The translations under genes and the position numbers were made by a program. The notes beneath the pieces were generated by a model. The model made no database searches. It saw only the letters and a list, made by a program, of their open reading frames with translations, and was not told the origin of the DNA. From positions 62,001 through 126,000 of the forward strand of contig NZ_JAIUZP010000012.1 in the NCBI RefSeq assembly GCF_020171315.1: 64,000 nt of DNA. Reading direction: 5' to 3'. This document shows positions 26,665 through 36,466 of the stretch, in pieces. Source of the stretch: Pseudooceanicola nanhaiensis. Lineage in GTDB: Bacteria; Pseudomonadota; Alphaproteobacteria; Rhodobacterales; Rhodobacteraceae. Position 1 is the stretch's first letter, and each line of letters opens with the position of its first letter.

Positions 26665-28443
26665 ATGAATTTATTCGAATTGTCCCAGACCGGAGAGGCG
26701 ATCCTCGCCCTGCTTGTCGTGGGGGCGATGTTTGTCCTGTTCGTGCGCGAGGTCTATCCGACCGAAGTCGTCGCGATCGGCGGGGCCTGCGTTCTGATGC
26801 TGACCGGTGTGCTGCCTTACGATGACGCGGTGGCCGTCCTGTCGAACCCGGCGCCCTGGACCATCGCGGCGATGTTCATCGTCATGGGGGCGCTCGTGCG
26901 GACCGGCGCGCTGGATGCCTTCACCCGCACCACCGAACGTTACGCCGAAACCCACCCGAGGCTGGCCATCGTGGCGATGATGACTTTTGTCGTCGCCGCC
27001 TCTGCCGTGGTGTCGAACACGCCGGTCGTGGTGGTGATGATCCCGGTCTTCGTGCAACTGGCGCGCAAGCTGGATGTGGCGGCCTCGAAGCTCCTGATCC
27101 CGCTGAGCTATGGCGCGATCATGGGCGGGACCCTGACGCTGATCGGGACCTCGACCAACCTGTTGGTGGACGGCGTGGCGCGCGGGCAGGGGATGGAGCC
27201 CTTCTCGATCTTCGAGGTGACCCCGCTGGGGATCATCGTGGTCTGCTGGGGCATGCTCTACCTGATGGTCGTCGGGCGCTGGCTGCTGCCGAACCGCGAC
27301 AGCATGGCGAACCTGCTGTCGGACAAGTCGAAGATGAAGTTCTTCACCGAGGCCGTGATCCCGCCGGAATCCAACCTGATCGGCCGCGAGGTGACCTCGG
27401 TCCAGCTGTTCAAGCGCGAGGGCGTGCGCCTGATCGACGTGGTGCGCGGGGACGAGTCCCTGCGCCGCAACCTGCAGGGCGTGACCCTTCAGGTCGGTGA
27501 CCGCGTGGTCCTGCGGAGCCGGATCACCGAACTGCTGAGCCTTCAGCGCACCAAGGGCCTCAAGCGGGTCGATCAGGTGTCCGCCGTCGAGACGACGACC
27601 GTGGAAGTGCTGATCGCGCCGGATTGCAAGATGGTGGGCCGGACGCTGGGCGCGATGCGCCTGCGCCGCCGCTTCGGGGTCTATGCGCTGGCCGTGCACC
27701 GGCGGAACCAGAACATCGGTCGCCAGCTCGACGACATCGTGGTGCGCGTGGGCGACACGCTTCTGCTGGAAGGCGCTCCCGAGGACATCCGGCGGCTGTC
27801 GCAGGAGATGAACATGGTCGACGTGACCCGTCCGACCGTCCGCGCCTTCCGCCGCGGGCACGCGCCGATCGCGGTGATTGCCCTGCTGGCCATCGTGGGC
27901 CTCGCCGCCTTCGGCGTCGCGCCGATCCTGATGCTGGCGGTCTTCTCGGTGGCGGCTGTCCTTCTGACCCGCTGCATCGACGCGGACGAGGCGTTTTCCT
28001 TCGTGGACGGACGGCTCCTGTCGCTGATCTTTGCCATGCTGGCGATCGGGGCGGCGCTGGATGCCTCAGGCGCGGTGGAGCTGATCGTGAGCGCGGTCGC
28101 GCCGCTGCTGTCGAACCTGCCCGGCGTGGTGGTGATCTGGGCGATCTACCTGCTGACCTCGGTCCTGACGGAACTGGTGTCGAACAACGCCGTCGCCGTG
28201 GTGGTGACGCCCATCGCCATCGGGCTCGCACAGGCCATGGGGATCGACCCGCGCCCGCTCGTGGTCGCGGTGATGATCGCGGCCTCTGCCTCCTTCGCCA
28301 CGCCGATCGGCTACCAGACCAATACGCTGGTCTACGGGCCGGGCGGCTACAAGTTCTCGGACTTCCTGAAGGTCGGCATTCCGCTCAACCTCTCGATGGG
28401 CATCGTCGTCTCGGCGCTGATCCCGGTATTCTGGCCGCTCTGA
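26665..28443 (+). CDS. SLC13-family permease with two RCK_C (TrkA_C) domains
   Basis: A 592-residue anion/sodium symporter-like protein. The N-terminal membrane half carries the SNTPVVVVMIPVF and GTSTNLLVDG signatures, the centre holds two cytoplasmic RCK_C domains (about residues 220-300 and 305-385), and a second membrane half ends with VSNNAVAVVVTPIA and GYQTNTLVYGPGGYKF. Likely an importer of sulfate or dicarboxylates; the ligand is not evident. Its stop is 4 nt from that of a homologous gene on the other strand. The preceding 266 nt hold no gene that I can see. Confidence 0.88.
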   Translation: MNLFELSQTGEAILALLVVGAMFVLFVREVYPTEVVAIGGACVLMLTGVLPYDDAVAVLSNPAPWTIAAMFIVMGALVRTGALDAFTRTTERYAETHPRLAIVAMMTFVVAASAVVSNTPVVVVMIPVFVQLARKLDVAASKLLIPLSYGAIMGGTLTLIGTSTNLLVDGVARGQGMEPFSIFEVTPLGIIVVCWGMLYLMVVGRWLLPNRDSMANLLSDKSKMKFFTEAVIPPESNLIGREVTSVQLFKREGVRLIDVVRGDESLRRNLQGVTLQVGDRVVLRSRITELLSLQRTKGLKRVDQVSAVETTTVEVLIAPDCKMVGRTLGAMRLRRRFGVYALAVHRRNQNIGRQLDDIVVRVGDTLLLEGAPEDIRRLSQEMNMVDVTRPTVRAFRRGHAPIAVIALLAIVGLAAFGVAPILMLAVFSVAAVLLTRCIDADEAFSFVDGRLLSLIFAMLAIGAALDASGAVELIVSAVAPLLSNLPGVVVIWAIYLLTSVLTELVSNNAVAVVVTPIAIGLAQAMGIDPRPLVVAVMIAASASFATPIGYQTNTLVYGPGGYKFSDFLKVGIPLNLSMGIVVSALIPVFWPL

Positions 28444-28447
28444 GCGG

Positions 28448-30223
28448 TCAGAACCCCCAGACCAGCAGGATCGTCGGGATCGAGACCGCCACGACGAGGA
28501 TTTCCAGCGGCAGGCCCATGCGCCAATAGTCCCCGAAGTGGTAGCCCCCGGGGCCGAGGATCAGCGTGTTGTTCTTGTGCCCGATGGGCGTGAGGAAGGC
28601 CGAGGAGGCCGCCACCGCCACCGCCATGAGGAACGGATCGGGCGAGACGTTCAGCGCCTGCGCCATCTGGATGCCGATGGGGGCCGCGACGATGGTGGTG
28701 GCCGTGTTGTTCAGCACGTCCGACAGCGTCATCGTCACCAGCATCAGCGCGGTCAGGATCGCCCATGCCGGCCATCCCTGCGTCAGCTGCACCAGCCAGC
28801 CTGCGATCAGCTGCGTGCCGCCCGAGTCCTCCAGCGCAGACCCCAGCGGGATCATCGACCCCAGAAGGACCACCACCGGCCATTCGATGTGGTCGTAAAG
28901 CTCGTTGATCGGCACGATGCGCAGCAGGATATAGCTGATCACCACGAGGCCGAGGGCAATGGGCAGGCTCAGCAGGCCGAAGCTGGCAATCGCCACGGCG
29001 CCCGCGAACAGCCCGATGGCCGCCCATGTCATGCGATCCTGCGTCACGGCAAGGCCGCGGCTGGCCAGCGTCAGGCAGCCCAGCCAGTCGATCACGTCGG
29101 GGCCGGTGTCCTTGGGCACCAGCAGCAGCAGGATGTCGCCCGGCTCCACCTCGGTCTTGCGGACCTGTTCGGTGATCCGGCGGCCCTGCCGCGAGATGCC
29201 AAGGAGGACGGCCCGCTGGCGCCAGCTCAGCCCGATCTCCTGCGCGGTGCGCCCGTTGATCCGCGCCTCGGCAGGGACCACGACCTCCAGCATGTCGAGA
29301 CCCTCGCCATCGGCGCGCAGCAGTTCCTCGCGCTTCTCGTCCGAGAAGGTCAGGGCCAGCGCCGAGCGGAATTCCTCCAGCGCGCCGGGGGTGGCCTCCA
29401 GCACCAGCGCGTCACCGGCCTGCAGCAGGTTGTGGCGCGCGTTGCCATAGAGCCGCCGGTCGTTGCGGATCAGGCCGATGATGGCCACGTCGGCCTTGTC
29501 GGCGGTCTCGGTCAACTCCGCCACGCGCTTGCCGATCTGCTTGTTGCCCTCGGGGATCGTCAGTTCGGCCACGTAGGGCTTGAGGTCGCCGCTGCCTGCG
29601 GCGCTTGCGTCTTCGCGGTTGGGGATGAACCTCCAGCCGATCAGCGCCACGAAGGCGAGGCCCGCAAGCGCGGTGATGCCGCCCACGGGCGCGAAGTCGA
29701 ACATGCGGAAGGACTCGCCCAGGGCTTTCTCCCGGTAGGAGGCAATGATGATGTTGGGCGGGGTGCCGATCAGCGTGGCCATGCCGCCGAGGATCGTGGC
29801 GAAGGAGAGCGGCATCAGGCTGAGCCCCGGGGACCGCCCTGCCTTGCGCGCGGTCTGGATGTCCACAGGCATCAGCAGCGCAAGGGCCGCCACGTTGTTC
29901 ATGAAAGCGGAGAGGACGCCGCCGATGCCCCCCATGATCGCGATATGGGTGCCGAGGCGGCGGGAGCTGTCCACCAGCGTGCGGGTGATCAGGTAGACCG
30001 CGCCGGAGCGCACCAGCCCGGCCGAGACCACGAGGACAAGTGCCACGACGATGGTCGCCTCGTGCCCGAAGCCGGTGAAGGCCTCTTCCTCCGGGACCAC
30101 GCCGAGGGCCACCCCGGCCATGAGCGCGGTGAAGGCCACGAGGTCATAGCGCCAGCGGCCCCAGAGCAGCAGGGCGAAGACGGCGGCGAAGATGGCGAAA
30201 AGCGTGATCTGTTCGTAGGTCAT
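28448..30223 (-). CDS. SLC13-family permease with RCK_C (TrkA_C) domains
   Basis: A 591-residue paralogue of the facing gene. Motifs: FMNNVAALALLMPV and GTPPNIIIASYREKALG in the first half, central RCK_C domains, and LNNTATTIVAAPIG with GHKNNTLILGPGGYHF in the second half. The ATG at 30223 begins a hydrophobic helix directly; 24 extra upstream codons in the frame lack support. The motifs differ in detail from its neighbour (GTPPN versus GTSTN), so the substrates may differ. No terminator fits in the 4-nt gap between the two. Confidence 0.88.
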   Translation of the reverse strand: MTYEQITLFAIFAAVFALLLWGRWRYDLVAFTALMAGVALGVVPEEEAFTGFGHEATIVVALVLVVSAGLVRSGAVYLITRTLVDSSRRLGTHIAIMGGIGGVLSAFMNNVAALALLMPVDIQTARKAGRSPGLSLMPLSFATILGGMATLIGTPPNIIIASYREKALGESFRMFDFAPVGGITALAGLAFVALIGWRFIPNREDASAAGSGDLKPYVAELTIPEGNKQIGKRVAELTETADKADVAIIGLIRNDRRLYGNARHNLLQAGDALVLEATPGALEEFRSALALTFSDEKREELLRADGEGLDMLEVVVPAEARINGRTAQEIGLSWRQRAVLLGISRQGRRITEQVRKTEVEPGDILLLLVPKDTGPDVIDWLGCLTLASRGLAVTQDRMTWAAIGLFAGAVAIASFGLLSLPIALGLVVISYILLRIVPINELYDHIEWPVVVLLGSMIPLGSALEDSGGTQLIAGWLVQLTQGWPAWAILTALMLVTMTLSDVLNNTATTIVAAPIGIQMAQALNVSPDPFLMAVAVAASSAFLTPIGHKNNTLILGPGGYHFGDYWRMGLPLEILVVAVSIPTILLVWGF

Positions 30224-30320
30224 GGCGGCCCTGGTATTGCAACCGTCTGCGGCAGGACGGCATCCAGAGCGTAGCGCGGCCCGTCCCACCGGCAAGGGCG
30301 GCTGGCCGCGCAGGCGGGGC

Positions 30321-30962
30321 TCAGCCCATGGTGCCCATGAGGCCCGCGATCGCGTCGATGATGTTGTCCACAGCCACCGCTGCGAGGATCATGCCCATGA
30401 CGCGGCTGACGATGGCGGCCCCGCTGGGCTTGATGATCTTGAGGATCGGCGCGGCCATGCGCATCAGGAAGTAGGCCACCGCCAGCACAACCAGCATCAT
30501 CGCCGCCGTCACCGCCTGTTCGGGGATCGAGAAGCGGTTGTTGTCGGTCAGCAGCACAATCGCCAGCATCGCGCCCGGGGAGGCCAGCGAGGGCACCGCC
30601 AGCGGGAAGACCGCGGGGCTGTCGTGCTTGTCGGAGCGGTCACCCTTCTCGCGCTTGAGGCTGTCGGGATTGTTCGGCGCCTGCGCCGTGCCGAAGATCA
30701 TCGTCAGCGCGAAGAGGAACAGCACGATGCCACCGGCGATCTGGAACGAGGGCAGGGTGATGCCGAGCGCGTCGATCAGGAATTGTCCGAGCACGAGGAA
30801 GAAGAGCAGCACCGCCGCAGCAAAGATCGCGGCCTGTCGGGCGATCCGTTTCTGGCTTGAGATCGTCAGGCCGGCCGTGGCCGCGACGAAGACGGGAATG
30901 GTACCGATTGGGTCGATCACGACCCAGAGAAGGACAAATTGCTCGAACAGGCCGGAGTGCAT
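30321..30962 (-). CDS. MarC family integral membrane protein
   Basis: A 213-residue protein with about six membrane helices and the family opening (FEQFVLLWVVIDPIGTIPVFVAAT) near the N-terminus; the AVPSLASPGAMLAIVLLT repeat half is also present. The function of the MarC/UPF0056 family is unsettled. The ATG at 30962 is chosen over upstream codons because conserved sequence begins there. It is divergent from the YebC gene, and 97 nt separate its stop from the SLC13 start, with both on the minus strand. Confidence 0.88.
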   Translation of the reverse strand: MHSGLFEQFVLLWVVIDPIGTIPVFVAATAGLTISSQKRIARQAAIFAAAVLLFFLVLGQFLIDALGITLPSFQIAGGIVLFLFALTMIFGTAQAPNNPDSLKREKGDRSDKHDSPAVFPLAVPSLASPGAMLAIVLLTDNNRFSIPEQAVTAAMMLVVLAVAYFLMRMAAPILKIIKPSGAAIVSRVMGMILAAVAVDNIIDAIAGLMGTMG

Positions 30963-31231
30963 ATGCGTGGGCGCCTCATGTGAATTGTTGCAGGGACAGG
31001 GGACAGGTGGGGCCTGCCTAGCCCAAGGCAAGGCCACCGGCAAACCGAACCGGCAGTATGACGCGGGCGTGATCGCCGGGCCGGTTTCATGTCGAAATAT
31101 GTCAGTTTTCGCGGGGTCCGGGGCCGCTCCGCCGCCCAGGGGATATTGCAGGCCTGCCCCCGCATGGGATATGGACGCGCGAACTGCACGACAATCCTGA
31201 TACCAGATCTAACAGACGACGGAGGGCAGCC

Positions 31232-31972
31232 ATGGCGGGCCATTCTAAGTGGGCGAACATCCAGCACCGCAAGGGGCGGCAGGATGCTGCCCGGTCGAAG
31301 CTCTTTTCCAAGCTCTCGAAAGAGATCACCGTGGCCGCCAAGATGGGCGACCCCGATCCCGACAAGAACCCGCGCCTGCGCCTCGCGGTGAAGGAAGCGA
31401 AGTCGAGCTCGGTCCCCAAGGACGTGATCGAGCGCGCGATCAAGAAATCGCAGGCGGGCGACGGCGACGACTACGAGGAAATCCGCTACGAGGGCTATGG
31501 CCCCAACGGCGTGGCGATCATCGTCGAGGCGATGACCGACAACCGCAACCGGACCGCCTCGAACGTGCGCTCGACCTTCTCCAAGAACGGCGGCAACCTC
31601 GGCGAGACCGGCTCGGTCGGCTTCATGTTCGAACGCAAGGGCGAGGTGGTCTACCCCGCCTCCGTGGGCGATGCCGATGACGTCATGATGGCGGCCATCG
31701 AGGCCGGCGCCGAGGACGTGGAAAGCTCCGAGGAAGGCCACGTGGTCTACTGCGCGGACACCGACCTCGCGGCGGTGGCCAATGCGCTGGAGGAACAGCT
31801 GGGCGAATCGGACTCGACCAAGCTGATCTGGAAGCCGACCACCACCACCGACATGGACCTCGAGAGCATGCAGAAGCTGATGAAGCTGATCGACGCGCTC
31901 GAGGACGACGATGACGTGCAGCGCGTCACCGCGAACTTCGAAGCCTCCGACGAGGTGATGGAGCAGCTCTGA
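31232..31972 (+). CDS. YebC/PmpR family protein
   Basis: A 246-residue protein with the family opening [18 protein letters not shown] and the segment [20 protein letters not shown]. Members act as transcription regulators or, as shown more recently for some, ribosome-associated factors. GGAGGG is 5 nt before the ATG. Single gene, followed by a 311-nt gap with a large inverted repeat before aspS. Confidence 0.95.
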   Translation: MAGHSKWANIQHRKGRQDAARSKLFSKLSKEITVAAKMGDPDPDKNPRLRLAVKEAKSSSVPKDVIERAIKKSQAGDGDDYEEIRYEGYGPNGVAIIVEAMTDNRNRTASNVRSTFSKNGGNLGETGSVGFMFERKGEVVYPASVGDADDVMMAAIEAGAEDVESSEEGHVVYCADTDLAAVANALEEQLGESDSTKLIWKPTTTTDMDLESMQKLMKLIDALEDDDDVQRVTANFEASDEVMEQL

Positions 31973-32084
31973 GGGCTGCTCCGGACCGGCCCGTCGCCCC
32001 GCGGGGCAGCCGGGTCTGACCCGACGGCGCGCCTGCGGCGCACACGATGTTTTGCCCGGCCCCTCCTGCGGAGGGACCGGGCGG

Positions 32085-32186
32085 CCTCCGGCGGGGATAT
32101 TTGACGCAAGAAAATGATTTCGGCGTCCTTGCGCCCTTCGAGGCGGGCTCCCCTCATTTTCTTGCCGCAAATATCCCCGCCGGAGG
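32085..32186. repeat. Large inverted repeat, 33-nt arms, dispersed element
   Basis: The left arm (32085-32117) begins CCTCCGGCGGGGATATTTG and ends CAAGAAAATGA; the right arm (32154-32186) is its reverse complement with two mismatches. The 36-nt spacer has no gene. A third, single-arm copy is at 19541-19564. The rest of the 311-nt gap between yebC and aspS holds nothing else apart from the aspS promoter candidate and more G/C-rich short hairpins. Confidence 0.85.
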
Positions 32187-32207
32187 CTTGGCCCGCAGGG
32201 CCAATCC

Positions 32208-32236
32208 TTGACTTTCCGCGCGCATCCATGTGTATC
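32208..32236 (+). promoter_or_regulatory. Candidate sigma-70 promoter of aspS
   Basis: TTGACT (five of six consensus bases, 32208-32213), 17-nt spacer, then TGTATC (three of six, 32231-32236). Placed about 48 nt before the aspS ATG and just after the inverted repeat. Confidence 0.4.
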
Positions 32237-32283
32237 GGCCCCTGTTCCGAACCGCGTTTCGCGCCATCCCGAAGGAAGAGACC

Positions 32284-34065
32284 ATGCACGCCTTTCGCAG
32301 CCATACCTGCGCCGCTCTGACCAAAGCCAACGTGGGCGAGACCGTCCGCCTTTCGGGCTGGGTGCACCGGGTGCGCGATCACGGCGGTATCCTCTTCATC
32401 GACCTGCGCGACCACTACGGCACCACGCAGGTGCTCTGCGATCCCGACAGCCCGGTCTTTGCCGAGGTGGAGAAGGTACGCTCGGAGTGGTGCATCCGGA
32501 TCGACGGCGAGGTGAAGGCCCGCGCCGCGGACCTCGTGAACCCCAAGCTGCCCACCGGCGAGGTCGAGGTTTTCGTCCGCGACATCGAGGTGCTGGGCGC
32601 CGCGAAGGAACTGCCGCTGATGGTCTTCGGCGATCAGGAGTACCCGGAAGAGACCCGGCTGCGCTATCGCTACCTCGACCTGCGTCGCGAGGTGATGCAG
32701 AAGAACATGACCCTGCGCTCGGATGTCGTCGCCTCGATCCGCAAGCGGATGTGGGACAAGGGCTTCCGCGAGTACCAGACGCCGATCATCACCGCCTCCT
32801 CGCCGGAAGGCGCGCGCGACTTCCTCGTGCCCTCGCGTCTGCACCCGGGCAAGTTCTACGCGCTGCCGCAGGCACCGCAGCAGTTCAAGCAGCTGCTGAT
32901 GGTCTCGGGCTTCGACAAGTATTTCCAGATCGCACCCTGCTTCCGCGACGAGGACCCGCGCGCCGACCGGTCGCCGACCGACTTCTACCAGCTCGACATG
33001 GAGATGAGCTTCGTCACCCAGCAGGACGTGTTCGACACGATCTCGCCGGTGCTGGCAGGCGTCTTCGAGGAATTCGGCGGCGACAAGAAAGTCGACGCCC
33101 CCGAGAGCTGGCCGCAGATTTCCTATGCCGATGCCGCCCTGTGGTACGGCACCGACAAGCCCGACCTGCGCAACCCGATCAAGATGCAGGTCGTGAGCGA
33201 GCATTTCGCCGGTTCCGGCTTTGCGATCTTCGCCAAGCTGCTGGAGCAGGAAGGCACCGAGATCCGCGCGATCCCCGCGCCGACCGGCGGCAGCCGCAAG
33301 TTCTGTGACCGCATGAACGCCTTCGCCCAGAAGGAAGGTCTGCCGGGCATGGGCTATATCTTCTGGCGTGACGGCGCCGACGGCATGGAAGCCGCAGGCC
33401 CGCTGGCCAAGAACATCGGCCCCGAGCGCACCGAGGCGATCCGCCAGCAGCTGGGTCTGGGCGTGGGCGATGCGGCCTTCTTCCTTGGCGGCAAGCCGAA
33501 GTCCTTCCAGACCGTCGCGGGCAAGGCCCGGACCGTCATCGGCGAAGAGCTGGGCCTGACCGATCCGAACCGGTTCGCCTTTGCCTGGATCGTGGACTTC
33601 CCGATCTACGAGAAGGACGAGGAAACCGGCAAGCTCGACTTCGAGCACAACCCCTTCTCGATGCCGCAGGGTGGCATGGAGGCGCTGCAGGGCGATCCGC
33701 TGGAGGTGAAGGGCTTCCAGTACGACCTCGCCTGCAACGGCTACGAGCTGGTCTCGGGCGCGATCCGGAACCACAAGCCGGAGATCATGTTCAAGGCCTT
33801 CGAACTGGCGGGCTACCCGAACGAGGAAGTGATCAAGCGCTTCGGCGGCATGGTCAACGCCTTCCAGTACGGCGCGCCCCCGCACGGCGGCTGCGCCACC
33901 GGTATCGACCGCGTCGTCATGCTGCTGGCCGAGGAGCAGAACATCCGTGAGGTGATCCTCTTCCCGATGAACCAGCGGGCCGAGGACCTGATGATGGGCG
34001 CTCCCTCCGAGCCGACGCCGGAGCAGCTGATGGAACTGAACCTGCGGGTCATCCCGCAGGAGTGA
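32284..34065 (+). CDS. aspS: Aspartate--tRNA ligase
   Basis: A 593-residue class II synthetase of the bacterial type. An N-terminal OB fold ([25 protein letters not shown]) binds the anticodon; motif 2 lies in [15 protein letters not shown], the bacterial GAD insertion follows, and motif 3 is in [24 protein letters not shown] is 4 nt before the ATG; an upstream extension in the frame is rejected. Whether it also charges tRNA-Asn cannot be read here. Ends at a strong terminator. Confidence 0.96.
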   Translation: MHAFRSHTCAALTKANVGETVRLSGWVHRVRDHGGILFIDLRDHYGTTQVLCDPDSPVFAEVEKVRSEWCIRIDGEVKARAADLVNPKLPTGEVEVFVRDIEVLGAAKELPLMVFGDQEYPEETRLRYRYLDLRREVMQKNMTLRSDVVASIRKRMWDKGFREYQTPIITASSPEGARDFLVPSRLHPGKFYALPQAPQQFKQLLMVSGFDKYFQIAPCFRDEDPRADRSPTDFYQLDMEMSFVTQQDVFDTISPVLAGVFEEFGGDKKVDAPESWPQISYADAALWYGTDKPDLRNPIKMQVVSEHFAGSGFAIFAKLLEQEGTEIRAIPAPTGGSRKFCDRMNAFAQKEGLPGMGYIFWRDGADGMEAAGPLAKNIGPERTEAIRQQLGLGVGDAAFFLGGKPKSFQTVAGKARTVIGEELGLTDPNRFAFAWIVDFPIYEKDEETGKLDFEHNPFSMPQGGMEALQGDPLEVKGFQYDLACNGYELVSGAIRNHKPEIMFKAFELAGYPNEEVIKRFGGMVNAFQYGAPPHGGCATGIDRVVMLLAEEQNIREVILFPMNQRAEDLMMGAPSEPTPEQLMELNLRVIPQE

Positions 34066-34107
34066 TCCGCGCGGTGGCGCCAGGCGCCCGTTGAGGATTA
34101 AAGTCTC

Positions 34108-34142
34108 AAGGCCGGCCCCGATTTCGCGGGTCGGCCTTTTTC
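34108..34142 (+). terminator. Terminator of aspS
   Basis: AAGGCCG pairs with CGGCCTT around an inner CCCG/CGGG stem, followed by TTTTT; about 40 nt after the aspS stop. Confidence 0.9.
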
Positions 34143-34173
34143 ACAGGATTTGCACCACGCGCGGGGACAGCCC

Positions 34174-34944
34174 ATGTTCGATGCCCTCCGGGATGCCGGG
34201 TTCGACGTTCTGACCAAGAACCACGCCGAGGCGATCCTCAGCGTGGATTTCCCCACCGAGACGGCGGAGCTGATCGGTGCCCTGATGCGGGTCTCGATCC
34301 CGGCGGCGGAGCTGATCGCCTCGGGCGGGGGCGAGGCGAAATCGACCCAGCGGATGCGGCGCGAGCTGTCTGCGGCGGGCTGGGCCAAGCACAACTTCCG
34401 GATCGAGACCACGGTGGACGGCGTGCCCGTCGGCGATGGCACCAGCCACGAGATCGATCACATCCGCCGCGGACCCAAGGGGCTGCTGGCGCTGGAGATC
34501 GAATGGAACAACAAGGACCCGTTCTTTGACCGCGACCTCGAGAACTTCCAGCGGCTGCACGCGCAGTCGATCATCTCGGTTGGGATCATCGTGACCCGGG
34601 GGGCGGCGCTTCAGGCCGCCATGGCGGGCACGGTGGAGAGTTTCCTCAGGCGGGCGGGCCTCACCTCGGAGGAAGGGCTGCTGGCCTATGGCATGAAGGA
34701 ACGCACCGCCCGGCAGCGCAACTTCGTCGCCAAGGCGCAGGCGCAGGGCGATGACTTCGCCACGGCCTTTGCGCGGTTCTTCGTCATGGACAAATACGGG
34801 CCGTCCTCGACCCATTGGTCCAAGCTGGAGGCCCGGGTGGCGCGCGGCGTGGGCAATCCCTGTCCGCTGCTGCTGATCGGCCTGCCCGAGGGCACGGTGC
34901 GCGACGCGGGCGAGGCCCCGGAAGAAGAGCCGCGCTTGTTCTGA
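34174..34944 (+). CDS. Restriction endonuclease, BglII/BstYI family-like
   Basis: A 256-residue protein resembling BglII/BstYI-type type II endonucleases. The active-site region reads HEIDHIRRGPKGLLALEIEW with D95, E108 and E110, followed by NNKDPFFDRDLENFQRLH; an acidic D...ExE/Q motif is the family's metal site, and many PD-(D/E)xK enzymes would have Lys where E110 stands. BglII and BstYI cut sites with a GATC core; the site here is unknown. ATG 34174 follows GGGGAC at normal spacing. It faces an MT-A70 methyltransferase gene 85 nt away, which supports a restriction-modification pair. Confidence 0.75.
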   Translation: MFDALRDAGFDVLTKNHAEAILSVDFPTETAELIGALMRVSIPAAELIASGGGEAKSTQRMRRELSAAGWAKHNFRIETTVDGVPVGDGTSHEIDHIRRGPKGLLALEIEWNNKDPFFDRDLENFQRLHAQSIISVGIIVTRGAALQAAMAGTVESFLRRAGLTSEEGLLAYGMKERTARQRNFVAKAQAQGDDFATAFARFFVMDKYGPSSTHWSKLEARVARGVGNPCPLLLIGLPEGTVRDAGEAPEEEPRLF

Positions 34945-35029
34945 GGCCCGGGCTCTGTGCTGTGGGGCTTGAAATACGCGCATGTCACCGACCCCGCAGG
35001 CGGGGCAGCGTGATCCGGCGCGGGCGGGT

Positions 35030-35662
35030 TTATTCCGCCGCCACGCCCGAGTTGTAGGAATAGGTCTTCCAGTTCGGCTTGTAATCCGCATCGGCCTGGT
35101 TGCCCCAGACCGTCCAGCCGTCGCGCACACCCCGGCCGAAGAGTTCGAGGTAGGGCCCCCAGGAGCAGCTCTCGATCAGTTCGTACTGTTCGTCCGGCTT
35201 GCGCGAATGTTCGCGCTTGCGGGTCTGGAGCATGTTCACCTGACTGCGGCCCGGCGGAAGGGTGCGGGCGTTCTTGCCCCGGGTGCCGAAGAGCAGCAGC
35301 TCGGTCACGTTGCGGAAGTAGAAGCCGACGCCACGCCCGTCAGAGCCGCCATCCTTGCGGATCTTGTGCCAGACGATGTTGGACTTGTACTCGAACCCCC
35401 AGGCGGAAAGCACCTGAAGCCCTTCGGGCAGCAGGGCATTGGGCACCCACATGTAGCAATGCGCCCGGTCTTCGAGGTAGTCCTCGACCGGGAGGGCGCA
35501 GATGTCCTCCAGCGTCATCGTCGGATAGCGCGACAGCCGCTTGTGTTCCGGAGCGACCTTGCCGGTCCGGTTGGCGAACCGCCACGGCGGATCGGCCATG
35601 ACGCAGGCGAACCGATCCTTGCCAAGGAAGTCGCGCAAATCTTGAGAGGGGGTGCTGGACAT
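35030..35662 (-). CDS. MT-A70 family DNA methyltransferase
   Basis: A 210-residue methyltransferase. Motif IV is DPPW at residues 24-27 (MADPPWRFA), characteristic of N6-adenine enzymes of the MT-A70 class; TELLLFGTRGK and ELFGRGVRDGWTVWGNQ follow in the expected order. The protein is short, consistent with a catalytic domain with little target-recognition material. It is convergent with the BglII/BstYI-like gene; a weak CCCCG/CGGGG hairpin (34992-35005) lies between. Probably the protecting methylase; an orphan role such as cell-cycle methylation is an alternative. Confidence 0.85.
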   Translation of the reverse strand: MSSTPSQDLRDFLGKDRFACVMADPPWRFANRTGKVAPEHKRLSRYPTMTLEDICALPVEDYLEDRAHCYMWVPNALLPEGLQVLSAWGFEYKSNIVWHKIRKDGGSDGRGVGFYFRNVTELLLFGTRGKNARTLPPGRSQVNMLQTRKREHSRKPDEQYELIESCSWGPYLELFGRGVRDGWTVWGNQADADYKPNWKTYSYNSGVAAE

Positions 35663-35861
35663 GTCCTAGATATAGCCCGGCCTTGGGGAAGCTGTCATCC
35701 GGGAACAATAGGGGAACGTGTCGCTTCGGGCAACAGGCTTGGGCCGTCGCGGGGCACTTGTCCTGCAAAAAGCAGTGGAAAACTCGGCGCGCCGCCCGAT
35801 CCGCCCGGCAAAGTGCGATCCTCCGGCCCCTGCGGGCCGGAGATGTTCGCGGGCCGGCCGC

Positions 35862-36341
35862 TCAGTCGTCGTGCAGCGCGTCTTCGCGCTTTTCTTCGAC
35901 GAGCTTCTCCTCGGTCGCCTTGTGGTCGAGGAATCTCTTGCCGAAGGCGTCGTTGTGCTCGGCCCCGATCACCTTCTTGGCGCGGGTGAAGACCTCGTCT
36001 TCCTCCTCGTCCATGTGGTGTTCATAATCGTGCTTGAGGGTCTTGAAGCGGGTCAGCCAGCCGGGCGAGGACATGTCCATCTCGCGCAGCTCTTCGAGGA
36101 TCTCGTCGATCTCGGCATGTTCGTGGACCGAGTGGCGGGCGGCATCCTGGCCCCAGGTGTCCTGCATCAGCTTGGAATAGAAGGTCTCTTCCTCGGCGGC
36201 CGAGTGGGACTTGATGTCGTTGTAGAACGCATCCCATGCCTCGCGGCGGTCTTTGCTGTCACCGGAGGTTTCGGCGATCTTGTTCAGCCACTCGCGATGG
36301 CGGTCGTGGTCTTCCTTGATGGCGTCGTAGATGGACGGCAT
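35862..36341 (-). CDS. Hemerythrin-domain protein
   Basis: A 159-residue four-helix bundle with the di-iron ligand pattern: H12 in KEDHDRHREW, H46 and E50 in KSHSAAEEETFY, a cluster HSVHEHAEIDE, and KHDYEHHMDEEEDE later. It may bind O2 or NO, or buffer iron in the cytoplasm. The start has no rival. Strongly charged C-terminus (EEKLVEEKREDALHDD). The 199 nt upstream towards the methyltransferase gene hold no gene. Confidence 0.88.
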   Translation of the reverse strand: MPSIYDAIKEDHDRHREWLNKIAETSGDSKDRREAWDAFYNDIKSHSAAEEETFYSKLMQDTWGQDAARHSVHEHAEIDEILEELREMDMSSPGWLTRFKTLKHDYEHHMDEEEDEVFTRAKKVIGAEHNDAFGKRFLDHKATEEKLVEEKREDALHDD

Positions 36342-36466
36342 AGGCCCCTCCTGTCGGTTGCTGTCTGTCGGGCAACGGGGGAGGGCAGTCTTCGGTTCCG
36401 GAAAAAAAGGCGCGGCGTGGGCATTCTGCCCGCGGTGTCTTCTGAACAGGCCGGCCTTGCTCCGGG

